A stretch of DNA of 64,000 nucleotides from an uncultured Lachnospiraceae bacterium (GCA_902788035.1 CADAIL010000022.1:37430-101429), one strand, 5' to 3'; counted from the stretch's first letter, positions 41,191-50,402 are shown. Notes: a model not told the origin generated them from the letters alone. Translations and numbers: made by a program.

Positions 41191-42795
41191 TCAGATGCAG
41201 TCTCTCTTGATTTTCCTCGTGGTTGTCTTCGGGAAAGGCTCGTCTCTCATCACGACATCGATGATACGCCTGTAAGCCGGCTGCTTCTTATTATATTTGT
41301 CCACTTCCTTCCGGATCTTTTCTCTGATGACATCCGGACTCATCTTTTTCGTCTCCGTCTCATCCGGGTAAACGTGAGCAATCAGACCCTGGGGCTGACC
41401 CATCACAACGACTTCACCGATGAGAGGAATTTTATACAGGTCGTTTTCGAGTTCTTCCGGAGATACATTTTCACCATTTGCAAGAATAATAAGATTCTTC
41501 TTGCGGCCGGTGATATAGAGGAAGCCGTTCTCATCGAACCGACCGAGATCGCCTGTGTGCATCCATCCGTCCTTCAGGGCTTCCGCTGTCTCCTCGGGCA
41601 TCTTGTAGTAACCCTTCATGACAATATCGCCCCTGACCAGGATCTCGCCATCCTCAATTTTCACCTCTGTATTGTCTATAGGGCGGCCGACCGAACCGTC
41701 CGCGATGCCTCTCTCACCGTTGAAGGCGATGACCGGAGACGTCTCCGTCATGCCATAGCCCTGCCAGATCGTGATTCCGTATTTGCGGAATTCTGTTACA
41801 TACATGGGGTCAAGATATGCGCCGCCGACAATAATGTGATTCAGCCTTCTGCCGAAGACCTCGCGGCCTACCAGCTTCTTCGGAATGAGACGGTTCACGG
41901 TTTTCAGCTTCTTATAGATCGTCTCCACCATGAGCGGGACCATCAGAATGACCTGCGGTTCAAATGTCTTGAGGTTCTTCATGAGATGGCCGACGCTGTC
42001 GTTAATGCAGGTGTTGACGCCGAGCTTGATTGCCGTCAGCACGTCTACAGACAGGCAGAACGCATGGTGGATCGGCAGCACGGAGAACAGCACTGTTCCC
42101 GGCTCCGTGTGGTAGAAGAGGTTCTTGACCTCCGCGCCGAGGTTACCCTGAGTCAGCATAATGGCCTTGGATACACCTGTCGTTCCCGAGGAGAACATGA
42201 TTGTGCAGACTGCATCCTCCGGCTTTTCCACATCCACATTGATCGGAGAATCATAGGTCCCTTTTGCTACTGCAGTGTTTTCTGTATTGCCGGCTGAAGC
42301 TGCGTCCGCATCATTTTCCCCATTGCCGGCTTCAAGTTCGTCCGTGCCCTTTTCCATATAACTGCCCCAGGTCTCGTCCGCACCGGGCAGAACATCATTT
42401 CCGAGAACAATGACCTTAGCCAGCTGCGGGCACTCAGCCTTAGCCCTCGCGATAAGGTCCTTTTTCGAGCTCTCTATAAACGCGCAGGTCACATCAGCCT
42501 GGTTCAGCTGCCATATGAGGTTATCATCCGGGAGTGACGCGTCGAGCGGGACTGCCACACCTTCCCCGGTAATCACGCTCAGATACGTTACGACCCACGG
42601 GTAGGAATTCTTTCCGGCGATGGCGATGTGGGCTCGTGCAAATCCGTCCCTTTCCAGCGCTCCTCTCAACCTTCGAAGGTCCTCACCCAGCGCGCGATAA
42701 GTCTTATTTACCACACCTTCTTTAGTCGGGAAACTGAAGGATTTTAGTTCACTATACTTTTCTATGCTTTCAAATACGATTTCTCTTATTGTCAT
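41191..42795 (-). CDS. Long-chain-type acyl-CoA synthetase (AMP-forming)
   Basis: A 534-residue ANL-superfamily ligase that activates a carboxylic acid through an acyl-adenylate to a thioester. Motifs: MFSSGTTGVSKAIML (AMP phosphate loop) near 185-198, YGMTETSP near 340, WMHTGDLG near 412 and GRKKNLII near 428, and the catalytic lysine in TTTRKIKR near the end. A low-complexity acidic/alanine insert (about 145-175) interrupts the N-terminal domain. AAAGGAGCAGCA precedes the ATG at 42795. The acid may be a fatty or aromatic acid. The aryl-CoA ligase lies directly upstream in the same direction. Confidence 0.9.
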   Translation of the reverse strand: MTIREIVFESIEKYSELKSFSFPTKEGVVNKTYRALGEDLRRLRGALERDGFARAHIAIAGKNSYPWVVTYLSVITGEGVAVPLDASLPDDNLIWQLNQADVTCAFIESSKKDLIARAKAECPQLAKVIVLGNDVLPGADETWGSYMEKGTDELEAGNGENDADAASAGNTENTAVAKGTYDSPINVDVEKPEDAVCTIMFSSGTTGVSKAIMLTQGNLGAEVKNLFYHTEPGTVLFSVLPIHHAFCLSVDVLTAIKLGVNTCINDSVGHLMKNLKTFEPQVILMVPLMVETIYKKLKTVNRLIPKKLVGREVFGRRLNHIIVGGAYLDPMYVTEFRKYGITIWQGYGMTETSPVIAFNGERGIADGSVGRPIDNTEVKIEDGEILVRGDIVMKGYYKMPEETAEALKDGWMHTGDLGRFDENGFLYITGRKKNLIILANGENVSPEELENDLYKIPLIGEVVVMGQPQGLIAHVYPDETETKKMSPDVIREKIRKEVDKYNKKQPAYRRIIDVVMRDEPFPKTTTRKIKRDCI

Positions 42796-42984
42796 TGCTG
42801 CTCCTTTTATCTCAATGGGGGAGGCCTCCGCTTCTGCAAACGGTGAGCAAATCACACCGGTGAGACCTCCTGAAATCACAGTTTCAGTTCACAGGCGGTA
42901 CGAACGGCTCCGGCCGAAATATACTACAGATATACAAAAGATGTATACACTGGAAGACTACCAGATAAAAATGAGCAAAACAAT

Positions 42985-43015
42985 AGCCCCGAATGCCTTT
43001 TGGACATTCGGGGCT
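42985..43015. terminator. Terminator of the phenylacetate-CoA ligase gene
   Basis: AGCCCCGAATG and CATTCGGGGCT form a perfect 11-bp stem around nine bases. On the minus strand ATTGTTTTGC follows. It separates the ligase gene from the acyl-CoA synthetase gene. Confidence 0.88.
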
Positions 43016-43032
43016 CAATCGTCCATTTATAA

Positions 43033-44271
43033 TTATTGATAACGCTCGTCGATAACGCGCTTCGACTTCTTCTCGCTTCTTGGCAGGAGTCCGTTCTCGA
43101 CAATCTTGACAATCGGTGTGAATCCGATAGCTGCCTTTGTCTTCCGGGCAATCCTCTTTCCGAGATCCTCGAAGTCCACACTGCCGTCGACCGCCTCGAC
43201 GTAGAGACGCATTGTGTCGCGTCCCTCGAAGTGAGAGATACGAATCTGGTACTCGCTGGAAGCGCCCTCGCACTTCGCAATGACTTCCTCGATCTGGGCC
43301 GGGAATACATTGACGCCCTTGATCTTCATCATATCGTCGGTGCGGCCCTTAATGATATCAATACGCGGGTATGTTCTGCCGCATGCGCACTCGCCCGGAA
43401 TGATGCGGGACAGGTCGTGTGTGCGGTAACGGATGAGCGGAGCTCCTTCCTTCACGAGCGTTGTGATGACAATCTCGCCCCACTCGCCGTCCGGCAGGTT
43501 CTCTCCGGTCTGCGGATCGATGATCTCGAGGTAAACATAGTCGTCCCAGATATGCATGTACTCGGAATCCGGGCAGTTGATACCGATACCCGGTCCGTAA
43601 ATTTCCGTCAGACCGTAGATATCGTACAGCTCGATGCCGAGAATTCCCTGGATACGCTCACGCATTGCTTTGCCCCATCTCTCGGAACCGATGACGCCCT
43701 TTTTCAGGTGGATTTTATCCCGGATACCGCGCCTCTCGATTTCCTCAGCGAGGAGCAGAGCATAGGAGGATGTGGAGCAGAGGACTGTGGACTTCAGGTC
43801 CATCATCATTTGCAGCTGCTTCTCTGTGTTGCCGGGTCCCATCGGAATCGCCATCGCGCCGAGCTTCTCGCAGCCGTTCTGGAAACCGATACCCGCGGTC
43901 CAGAGACCATAACCCGGAGTGATGTGGATGCGGTCCTGGTTCGTGATGCCCGCTGTCTCATAGCAGCGCTTGAACATCTCGCCCCAGTCGTCGACATCCT
44001 TGGCTGTATACGGGATGATGACCGGGAGACCTGTGGTGCCCGATGAAGAGTGGATTCTGACGATCTCCTCTTCCGGAGCTGTCATAAGACCGAGCGGGTA
44101 CGCGTCGCGAAGATCCGCCTTCTCAGAAAATGGAAGTTTTTCGAACTCTTCGGCATTTGCAACACTCGTAATACCGGCTTCCTCGAGCTTCTTTCCGTAG
44201 AAGCTGCCTGCGGTTACAAGCGCCTTGATGCGATCGTTGACCTGAGCCAGCTGTTTTTCACTGATTTTCAT
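43033..44271 (-). CDS. paaK: Phenylacetate-CoA ligase
   Basis: A 412-residue AMP-forming aryl-CoA ligase of the PaaK type. IHSSSGTTGLPVIIPYT holds the phosphate-binding loop, YGLTEIYGPGIG the adenine motif, RYRTHDLS and IDIIKGRTDDMMKIKGVNVFP the hinge region. AAGGAGGAGATT precedes the ATG at 44271; the frame is open further upstream but that part falls in the repeat. In fermenters PaaK with indolepyruvate:ferredoxin oxidoreductase links aromatic amino-acid oxidation to ATP, running from arylacetyl-CoA to arylacetate. The Ior genes lie just upstream, with a mobile element between. Confidence 0.93.
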   Translation of the reverse strand: MKISEKQLAQVNDRIKALVTAGSFYGKKLEEAGITSVANAEEFEKLPFSEKADLRDAYPLGLMTAPEEEIVRIHSSSGTTGLPVIIPYTAKDVDDWGEMFKRCYETAGITNQDRIHITPGYGLWTAGIGFQNGCEKLGAMAIPMGPGNTEKQLQMMMDLKSTVLCSTSSYALLLAEEIERRGIRDKIHLKKGVIGSERWGKAMRERIQGILGIELYDIYGLTEIYGPGIGINCPDSEYMHIWDDYVYLEIIDPQTGENLPDGEWGEIVITTLVKEGAPLIRYRTHDLSRIIPGECACGRTYPRIDIIKGRTDDMMKIKGVNVFPAQIEEVIAKCEGASSEYQIRISHFEGRDTMRLYVEAVDGSVDFEDLGKRIARKTKAAIGFTPIVKIVENGLLPRSEKKSKRVIDERYQ

Positions 44272-44327
44272 AATCTCCTCCTTATTTACACCTGCCACTG
44301 CTGCTTGCATCCGGCAGTTCTTCTTTT

Positions 44328-44660
44328 GTAACAGCTCAGACAGGCTGTTCCTGTAATTCGTTTCCGGCAGCAAACATCCATCTTCGTGAGAAAAGCATTG
44401 CTGGTCCGACCGAGAGAGAGGCGACGGCAAGCCGCCCCTCTCTACCGGCGTCACCGCCTACATCTCGCGTTTCACGCTCGATGTCGGGCGTGCGCCAAAG
44501 TGCCTTCCTTTCGTGCCAGCACGAATCAGGCACCTTGGCTTGACGCCAGCGCAAATGCGAAAGCATTTTTTTAGCTCGCAGAGAAGGACCTGCGCTTTTC
44601 GATGAAGATGATGTTTGAGCCGGAATTCGGAACTTCGTTACAGCCTGTCTGAGCTGTTAC
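44328..44660. mobile_element. 333-bp miniature element with 20-bp perfect inverted ends
   Basis: Begins GTAACAGCTCAGACAGGCTG and ends with its exact complement CAGCCTGTCTGAGCTGTTAC. CTTCTTTT occurs immediately before (44320-44327) and after (44661-44668), an 8-bp target duplication. Internal hairpins include GAGAGAGGCG with CGCCCCTCTC-like partners and a long arm around GTGCCTTCC. There is no coding capacity. IS66-family elements have ends starting GTAA and make 8-bp duplications, so this looks like an IS66-type MITE; the transposase source is not in the window. It sits between paaK and iorB and shares its core with 603-811 and 37281-37496. Confidence 0.85.
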
Positions 44661-44690
44661 CTTCTTTTTTATGAAGCGGGATACTATCAT

Positions 44691-45272
44691 TCAGGCCAGC
44701 GTAAAGGCCTTCCTGTTAAGGTCCAGGAACTTCTCCTTGATGACCTTGCCCATGACATTCAGGATATCCTCCTCGGTGAGACCGAGCGCTCCTGTTCGGA
44801 CTGCCGCACCGAGCAGCACGACATTGAGGACTCTGGGATTGCCGAGCGCTGCCGCTGCCGAGTCACCATCAACCTGCATGAGATGTCCGTCCGCGACTTT
44901 CTTCTGCAGATACTCAAGCATTGGACCGGCATCATATCCGGAGCCGGTCAGGGTTGCCGTCGTCGGCTTGACCGCGCGGGTATTTGTAATCACGAATCCG
45001 TCCTCTTTAAGGAACGGCAGCATTCGGACTGCCTCGCCCGGCTCAAAAGCAAGAATCAGGTCTGCCTCCCCCGTCCCGATCATCGGGGCGTACATGGCTT
45101 CACCGTCGCTGATACGAATATTTGAAAATACATTTCCCCCGCGCTGCGCCATACCTATGGTCTCCGCGCTCATGACCGTAAAGCCCTTTTCCATCGCAGC
45201 TGCTGCCAGAAGCTTAGAGGCCAGAACCGTCCCCTGTCCTCCGACACCGCACAGAACAATATTCTTAATCAT
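44691..45272 (-). CDS. iorB: Indolepyruvate:ferredoxin oxidoreductase, beta subunit
   Basis: A 193-residue gamma-domain subunit. It opens MIKNIVLCGVGGQGTVLASKLLA, the usual glycine-rich CoA/thiamine-interface motif, and has MSAETIGMAQRGGNVFSNIRI near 37. The long upstream frame is not used: GGAGGTGAAGTCC precedes the ATG at 45272. It overlaps the iorA stop by eight bases, so the subunits are made together. It acts with IorA in oxidative decarboxylation of aryl pyruvates to aryl-acetyl-CoA with ferredoxin reduction. Confidence 0.95.
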   Translation of the reverse strand: MIKNIVLCGVGGQGTVLASKLLAAAAMEKGFTVMSAETIGMAQRGGNVFSNIRISDGEAMYAPMIGTGEADLILAFEPGEAVRMLPFLKEDGFVITNTRAVKPTTATLTGSGYDAGPMLEYLQKKVADGHLMQVDGDSAAAALGNPRVLNVVLLGAAVRTGALGLTEEDILNVMGKVIKEKFLDLNRKAFTLA

Positions 45273-47145
45273 GGACTTCACCTCCAATCGCTCCGACCGG
45301 ACAGATCTGCGCGCACAGACCGCAGCCCGTGCAGAGTGAATCGTCAATACACACAAATCCATCATTTATGACAATGCCCGGACATCCGATCTCGCGGATG
45401 CACTTGCGGCAGCCGATGCACTTTTCGGGATCGATGAATGCCTTTCCCTTCGGCTTCGTGATGGCTACGCACGGAGATTTGAAAATGATCGCCTTGACGC
45501 CCGGAACCTCCTGGGCCCGTTTTACGGTATCCACTGCCTTCTCAAGGTCCAGAGGATCCACTGTCTCGACAAACTCAAGACCGATGCCGCGAAGGACTGC
45601 CTCGATGCTGACCTTCGCGACGACCTCTCCCATCATCGTCCGGCCTGTTCCCGGATGGGGCTGATGACCTGTCATCGCTGTCGTCGAGTTGTCGAGGATG
45701 CACACGGTCATCTCCGCCTGATTGTAAACGGCGTTGATGATGCCGGTGATGGCCGACGCGAAGAACGTCGAGTCGCCGACGAAGGCAAATGCCTTCGTAT
45801 CCGGCTCAATTCTATACACTCCCTGCGCGATGTTGATACCCGCGCCCATGCAGAGGCAGGTATCGCACATATCGAGCGGCATCGCATTTCCGAGTGTGTA
45901 GCAGCCGATATCTCCGCAGAAAATCGTCTTCTGCCGTCTCATGGCCACCTTGACCGCGTAGAAGGAAGCGCGGTGCGGACATCCGGCGCAGAGGACCGGC
46001 GGGCGGATAGGGATGGTGGGCGGCTGCGGGGCGTTCTCCGGCTCGCATGCAATATCTGCGCTTCCCGATTCTGCAAGGAAACTTCCCACATACTGCTTGA
46101 TGAGGTCAAGAGAGTTCTCACCTGCATTTGCCGTATCATGGGTGAGCTTGCCCCGGATCTTCACATCGAGACCATATTTGCCGCAGACATAAATGAGCTC
46201 GCGCTCAATGACCGGGTCGAGCTCCTCTAAGCACAGGACCTCGTCAAGACCTGTCAGAAATTCCACCGCAAGTTTCTCCGGGAATGGGTGCGGGGTCGCT
46301 ACCTTGAGAACTCTTGCATCCGTACGGCCATGCAGCGCTTCCATAGTCAGCGCAAAGCTGATACCGCCGGCGGCGATGCCCTTCTTTGAAGCTGCTGCAT
46401 TCAAGCCACCCAATGCGGCTATTTCACCATCAACCGCGCCTTTATCTGATCCGCCGTTAAGGATCATGTTGCGCGGGTATGCCGAAAAGACATCTTTCAG
46501 CAGCTCATTTCTGGCTTCTATCTTCTTATGATTGGCATTGGACAGCCTCGGGAAGATGACCCATCTCTTTGAGTCTTTGATAAAGCCTTCCGGCGAATTC
46601 TTCTTGTATTCATCCACATCCTTGATATTGATCGAAGCGTATGCATGACATATGCGGGTCGTCGGTCTGAAGAATACCGGTGTTCCGTATTTCTCCGAGT
46701 ACGCGAACGCGTCCTGGATCATATCGTACGCTTCCTGCACGGATGTCGGGTCAAAGCATGGGAGCTTTGAAAAGTAAGCAAAATGTCTGGTGTCCTGCTC
46801 GGTCTGGGACGAGATTGGCCCCGGATCGTCGGCGACCATAATGACCATTCCGCCTTTTACGCCGATGTACTCAAGAGACATCAGCGGGTCGGAAGCAACA
46901 TTGAGTCCGACCTGCTTCATGGTGACCATCGTGCGGGCTCCGGCGTAGGCCGCTCCCGCCGCAACTTCCATGGCGGACTTCTCATTGACCGACCACTCGA
47001 CGTACAGACCCTCCGGCTTATATTTCGCGGTGTTCTCTAAAGTTTCCGTAGAGGGTGTACCCGGGTATCCTGCAACAAGGTCAACGCCTGCGGCTATCGC
47101 GCCGAGTGCGATGGCGGCGTTTCCCATTAAAAATTCACTGTGCAT
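45265..47145 (-). CDS. iorA: Indolepyruvate:ferredoxin oxidoreductase, alpha subunit
   Basis: A 626-residue subunit. The N-terminal pyrimidine-binding part has GYPGTPSTE near 33-41 and VEWSVNEKSAME. The thiamine pyrophosphate domain has CAGCPHR near 385, GDIGCYTLG, and GDSTFFASAITGI...LDNSTTAMTG. The C-terminal ferredoxin-like part (from about 565) has two 4Fe-4S motifs, CIGCRKCIREIGCPG and CTGCGLCAQICPVGA. AGGAGC precedes the ATG at 47145. It catalyses decarboxylation of indolepyruvate, phenylpyruvate or p-hydroxyphenylpyruvate derived from aromatic amino acids. Confidence 0.95.
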   Translation of the reverse strand: MHSEFLMGNAAIALGAIAAGVDLVAGYPGTPSTETLENTAKYKPEGLYVEWSVNEKSAMEVAAGAAYAGARTMVTMKQVGLNVASDPLMSLEYIGVKGGMVIMVADDPGPISSQTEQDTRHFAYFSKLPCFDPTSVQEAYDMIQDAFAYSEKYGTPVFFRPTTRICHAYASINIKDVDEYKKNSPEGFIKDSKRWVIFPRLSNANHKKIEARNELLKDVFSAYPRNMILNGGSDKGAVDGEIAALGGLNAAASKKGIAAGGISFALTMEALHGRTDARVLKVATPHPFPEKLAVEFLTGLDEVLCLEELDPVIERELIYVCGKYGLDVKIRGKLTHDTANAGENSLDLIKQYVGSFLAESGSADIACEPENAPQPPTIPIRPPVLCAGCPHRASFYAVKVAMRRQKTIFCGDIGCYTLGNAMPLDMCDTCLCMGAGINIAQGVYRIEPDTKAFAFVGDSTFFASAITGIINAVYNQAEMTVCILDNSTTAMTGHQPHPGTGRTMMGEVVAKVSIEAVLRGIGLEFVETVDPLDLEKAVDTVKRAQEVPGVKAIIFKSPCVAITKPKGKAFIDPEKCIGCRKCIREIGCPGIVINDGFVCIDDSLCTGCGLCAQICPVGAIGGEVHD

Positions 47146-47303
47146 GTCTTGCTCCTGTCTCACTTTCAATTAGCGGCATAGGACTAAAGTCAGCATAGGT
47201 GGCATCTGCCAACCCGAACCTTCACGCTCTATTCTCTTGAAATGCCGCCGAGGATAATTTTATCACTCTAAAGCATTAAAATCAACAGCTTCTATGCGAC
47301 ACT

Positions 47304-47325
47304 TGGCGCGGGATTCGGGTCAGCG
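47304..47325. repeat. 22-bp dispersed sequence, copy 2
   Basis: Identical to 561-582 (TGGCGCGGGATTCGGG and six more bases). TTCTATGCGACACT lies just before it, resembling part of the TGTCGCAT hairpins. The remaining intergenic bases up to 47146 show nothing else. Confidence 0.6.
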
Positions 47326-47350
47326 TCTGCTGACATAATTACAAAAAGAG

Positions 47351-47380
47351 TCCCTCCGGACACATCCATGTCCGAAGGGA
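47351..47380 (-). terminator. Terminator of the AAA+ gene
   Basis: TCCCTCCGGACA and TGTCCGAAGGGA pair with one mismatch around six bases. On the minus strand CTCTTTTTG follows. Confidence 0.87.
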
Positions 47381-47404
47381 TACCCCACTGTGAATTTATT
47401 CAAT

Positions 47405-48889
47405 TTACTCGAACAAATCCCACACCTTTTTTGAATCGAACGTCACCGACGTGACCCCGAGGGCTTCGATCTGGTAGAGGGCGTTGGCAGCCATGTGCTC
47501 CGCCGCCTGTTCGAGATCTCGGATTCCAGTCGTGTTTGCGAACACATTCATGACCGCGTCAAGCCCGTCATCCGTCACAAGGCACTCGTCCTCGCGAATC
47601 CCCATCCGTTTCAAGACCTTGGGAAGCGCAAATCTCTTGAAAATGATCTTCTTCTCGAGCGGCGTATAATCCGGCAGCTCGATCACTGCAAATCTCGACA
47701 TGAGCGGAGCCGAGATCTGATCCTTGTCATTGGCCGTCGCGATCGGGTAGACGCCGGAGGTCGGAATATTGCACTCGATATAATTGTCAGTAAAGCCCAG
47801 ATTATCCAGCAGCGTGAGGAGAACATCCGCCGGGTTTCCATTGCCCTTACCGGCAGCCGCCTTATCGAGCTCGTTGATGATAAAGACGAGGTTCGACTCA
47901 CCGGCAGCCGCGAAAGCTTCCATGATAATGCCGGGTTTTGCGTTCGAATAAATGCGGGAGCTGCCTGTCAGCTGCTCAGGGTCATTGATCGAGCTCATAT
48001 CGAGCGTCGTCCACGGGAGCTTCAGAATGCGGGCGACCGCGTAAGCGATCTGAGACTTGCCGGTGCCGGCCGGGCCGATGAGCAGCAGACCGTAAGCCGG
48101 CAGCGTGTGCGTGCGGTTGATCTGAATAATCGTCTCGATAATGCGCTGTTTGACCCTCTCCATGCCATAGAGCTCCTCGTCGAGAATCCGGCGTGCTTCT
48201 ATCGGATCAATGGCCTCGAAATAATTGCTCTTCCACTGAATATTCATCATGATGGACAGAGCTCTCTGGGCATGCCTTCTCTCTTCCTGGGAAACCTCGC
48301 CGGACCTTGCGACCGCCAGATTGCGGCGTGCCCAGAGGCGGATCTGATTCGGAAGGGTCTTACCTGCGCACATCATAAAATCCGTGATGGATTGAAGGCT
48401 GGTCAGCTTCATGCCGTCACCGGTCTCCTCCGCGTCGTCATCCTCCGCATCATCTTCCGGGGTGCTGCTGGCAAGGAGCCTCTCGATCATGAACTGCAGG
48501 AATCCGTCCTCCGCGGACAACTTTGTCCCGCCGCCGAAAGCGATCTCACGAATGCGGTATACGGCATATCCTTCCTCTGTGTTCCTGCCGGAGAGCCTGA
48601 CGCTGATATGGTTCTCCCCCAGCCATTGAAGGAGGCTGACAAATCTGGCGTCGATCCGCAGAATATCCGCGCTGATGGTCCCATCTTTTTCATCAAATTC
48701 AAATGATGTCCGTTTTACCGGATTCGTGAACACTCCGACAGAGTGATGCTTCCACTCCTTCTCCCTGTTGGACAATACCATCATGGGTTGCTCCGGGCTG
48801 GCTTCATGTGCGTTCGAGCGGAACACCGTGTAGGTGCACTCCGCCTTGTTCTTTATATCTGGCTGGCTGCTGAAATCAAATACCGGCAT
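47405..48889 (-). CDS. Lon-like AAA+ ATPase without protease domain
   Basis: A 494-residue AAA+ protein. The ATPase module (about 235-490) follows the pattern of Lon: LYGMERVKQRIIETIIQI, Walker A GPAGTGKS near 270, Walker B LVFIINELDK near 329 (asparagine where aspartate is usual before glutamate), sensor 1 TAND, and the arginine-finger region LMSRFAVIELPDY. The N-terminal 230 residues resemble no domain I know and include a glutamate/aspartate-rich linker near 145-160. There is no serine-lysine protease dyad. GGAGG lies just before the ATG. It could be a remodelling chaperone; partners are unknown. Confidence 0.8.
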   Translation of the reverse strand: MPVFDFSSQPDIKNKAECTYTVFRSNAHEASPEQPMMVLSNREKEWKHHSVGVFTNPVKRTSFEFDEKDGTISADILRIDARFVSLLQWLGENHISVRLSGRNTEEGYAVYRIREIAFGGGTKLSAEDGFLQFMIERLLASSTPEDDAEDDDAEETGDGMKLTSLQSITDFMMCAGKTLPNQIRLWARRNLAVARSGEVSQEERRHAQRALSIMMNIQWKSNYFEAIDPIEARRILDEELYGMERVKQRIIETIIQINRTHTLPAYGLLLIGPAGTGKSQIAYAVARILKLPWTTLDMSSINDPEQLTGSSRIYSNAKPGIIMEAFAAAGESNLVFIINELDKAAAGKGNGNPADVLLTLLDNLGFTDNYIECNIPTSGVYPIATANDKDQISAPLMSRFAVIELPDYTPLEKKIIFKRFALPKVLKRMGIREDECLVTDDGLDAVMNVFANTTGIRDLEQAAEHMAANALYQIEALGVTSVTFDSKKVWDLFE

Positions 48890-49051
48890 GGCGCCTCCTT
48901 TAGTTGGTGCAGTATACTTCCAGTTTATTGTTGCAGTACAAATCTCCTGCTATATAATCGTATAAATTCAAGTCTCGCACAATCATACCACAACCGCCCA
49001 GTGCTGCGATACCCACTTTTCTTTTACTTTACAGACTTTAGATGTATAATG

Positions 49052-49115
49052 GTAACAGTTCAGACAGGCTATCAGTATTTTTGGCTCCGGCAGCAAAGCC
49101 AGTCTGAACTGTTAG
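49052..49115. mobile_element. 64-bp miniature element with 8-bp target duplication
   Basis: GTAACAGTTCAGACAGGCT at the left is inverted as AGCCAGTCTGAACTGTTA at the right with one mismatch. GTATAATG occurs directly before (49044-49051) and after (49116-49123). It is the minimal form of the 44328 element: the same ends, the same duplication length, almost no interior. Because the right-hand duplicate GTATAATG contains a TATAAT, the insertion may have copied a -10 box for the chromate-transporter genes downstream. Confidence 0.85.
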
Positions 49116-49152
49116 GTATAATGGTTGAAGTACTAAAAGAAAGGATGACATC

Positions 49153-49761
49153 ATGCCTGAACTGTTACAGCTGTATCTGACCTTTGCCAGAATCGGTCTC
49201 GTGAACTTCGGCGGCGGCTACGCCATGCTGCCTCTGCTCGAGCGCGAGCTTGTGAACGACCGCGGATGGTGTACCACCGACGAGCTCATGGATTATTTCG
49301 CCATCGGCCAGTGCACACCCGGCCTCATTGCCCTCAACGTCTCGACTTTCATAGGGAATAAGCGAAAGGGTGTCCTCGGCGGCATCACCGCAACGCTCGG
49401 CTTTGTGACCTGTCCGATCATCATCATACTGCTCATAGCTATGTTCCTGACGAACTTTGCTGATCTCCCGATCGTTAAAAATGCATTTGCCGGGATCCGT
49501 GTATGCGTATGTGTCCTGATCCTGCAGGCAGTTCTCCGTCTCTGGAAAAAAGCCATTATCGATGTGCGAACCCTGTGCCTCTATCTGGTCATATTTGCAC
49601 TGGCTGCGTTCTCGAGCCTTCTGCCGATATCTGTCCCGACATTCTCACTTGTCATAGCGGCCGGTGTCTTCGGTGTCTTCTTCGGCAAAGCGAACGCTCC
49701 GGCAAATAAAAAAAGCACGGATTCTTCCGTGCGCAAAGAAAAGGAGGACAGCCGCAAATGA
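49153..49761 (+). CDS. Chromate-transporter-family membrane protein, N-terminal half
   Basis: A 202-residue membrane protein of the CHR (ChrA) family. The hallmark is FGGGYAMLPLLERELV near 19-35, followed by the FAIGQCTPG block and about five hydrophobic segments. It is a single-domain form that works as a pair with the next gene. Proven substrates of ChrA are chromate and sulfate-like anions, but the natural role in anaerobes is unclear. The last 30 residues are charged. AAAGGATGACATC precedes the ATG. Confidence 0.9.
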   Translation: MPELLQLYLTFARIGLVNFGGGYAMLPLLERELVNDRGWCTTDELMDYFAIGQCTPGLIALNVSTFIGNKRKGVLGGITATLGFVTCPIIIILLIAMFLTNFADLPIVKNAFAGIRVCVCVLILQAVLRLWKKAIIDVRTLCLYLVIFALAAFSSLLPISVPTFSLVIAAGVFGVFFGKANAPANKKSTDSSVRKEKEDSRK

Positions 49762-50330
49762 TCTACCTCGAGCTCTTCCTCCGCTTCTTCCAGACAGGTC
49801 TCTTCTCCGTCGGCGGCGGACTTGCGACCCTGCCTTTCCTCTATGAAATTTCAAACCAGACCCACTGGTTCTCCCACGCCGACATAGCGGACATGATCGC
49901 GATCTCCGAGTCCACTCCCGGAGCCATCGGAATCAACATGTCGACCTATGCCGGCTACATAACCGGCGGAATATTCGGAGGTGTCCTTGCCACGCTTTCG
50001 CTGGCTATGCCCTCCGTCATCATCATCCTGATCATCGCCCGCCTTCTCGAGAAATTCGAGAACAATCCGTATGTCACGAAGGCTTTCTACGGTCTTCGGC
50101 CGGCATCGATCGCTATGATCTCCGCCGCCGGCATCAATGTCGTGAAGATTGCGCTGATCAATCTGAGTGCTCTGACAGACGGCTCCGGTCTCCTTGGCTT
50201 CTTTAGGATCAAAGAAATCATTATGGCTATCCTGCTCTACGCGGCAATCACGAAAATGAAGCTCCATCCGATCCTTGCGATTGCAATTTCAGCCGTAATC
50301 GGCATAGCGCTGCGCCTCGGCGGAGCATAA
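49758..50330 (+). CDS. Chromate-transporter-family membrane protein, C-terminal half
   Basis: A 190-residue CHR-family partner with FSVGGGLATLPFLYEI near 16-31 and SESTPGAIGINMSTYAG. Its ATG overlaps the previous stop by four bases (ATGA), so the pair is co-translated and likely forms an antiparallel heterodimer. GGAGGACAGCCGCAA lies upstream. Confidence 0.9.
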   Translation: MIYLELFLRFFQTGLFSVGGGLATLPFLYEISNQTHWFSHADIADMIAISESTPGAIGINMSTYAGYITGGIFGGVLATLSLAMPSVIIILIIARLLEKFENNPYVTKAFYGLRPASIAMISAAGINVVKIALINLSALTDGSGLLGFFRIKEIIMAILLYAAITKMKLHPILAIAISAVIGIALRLGGA

Positions 50331-50359
50331 ATCCACATATCGATCTTCACCGCACAGAA

Positions 50360-50402
50360 AAAACACCTGTACCCGCTCACATTGAGCAGTTACAGGTGTT
50401 TT
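50360..50402. terminator. Bidirectional terminator
   Basis: AAAACACCTGTA and TACAGGTGTTTT pair perfectly, enclosing a second small stem GCTCA-CAT-TGAGC. It separates the convergent transporter and dehydrogenase genes. Confidence 0.9.

Noticed and set aside
44272..44454. N-terminal extension of the phenylacetate-CoA ligase
   Set aside because: The open frame continues upstream into the mobile element, but a strong ribosome-binding site directly precedes the internal ATG at 44271.
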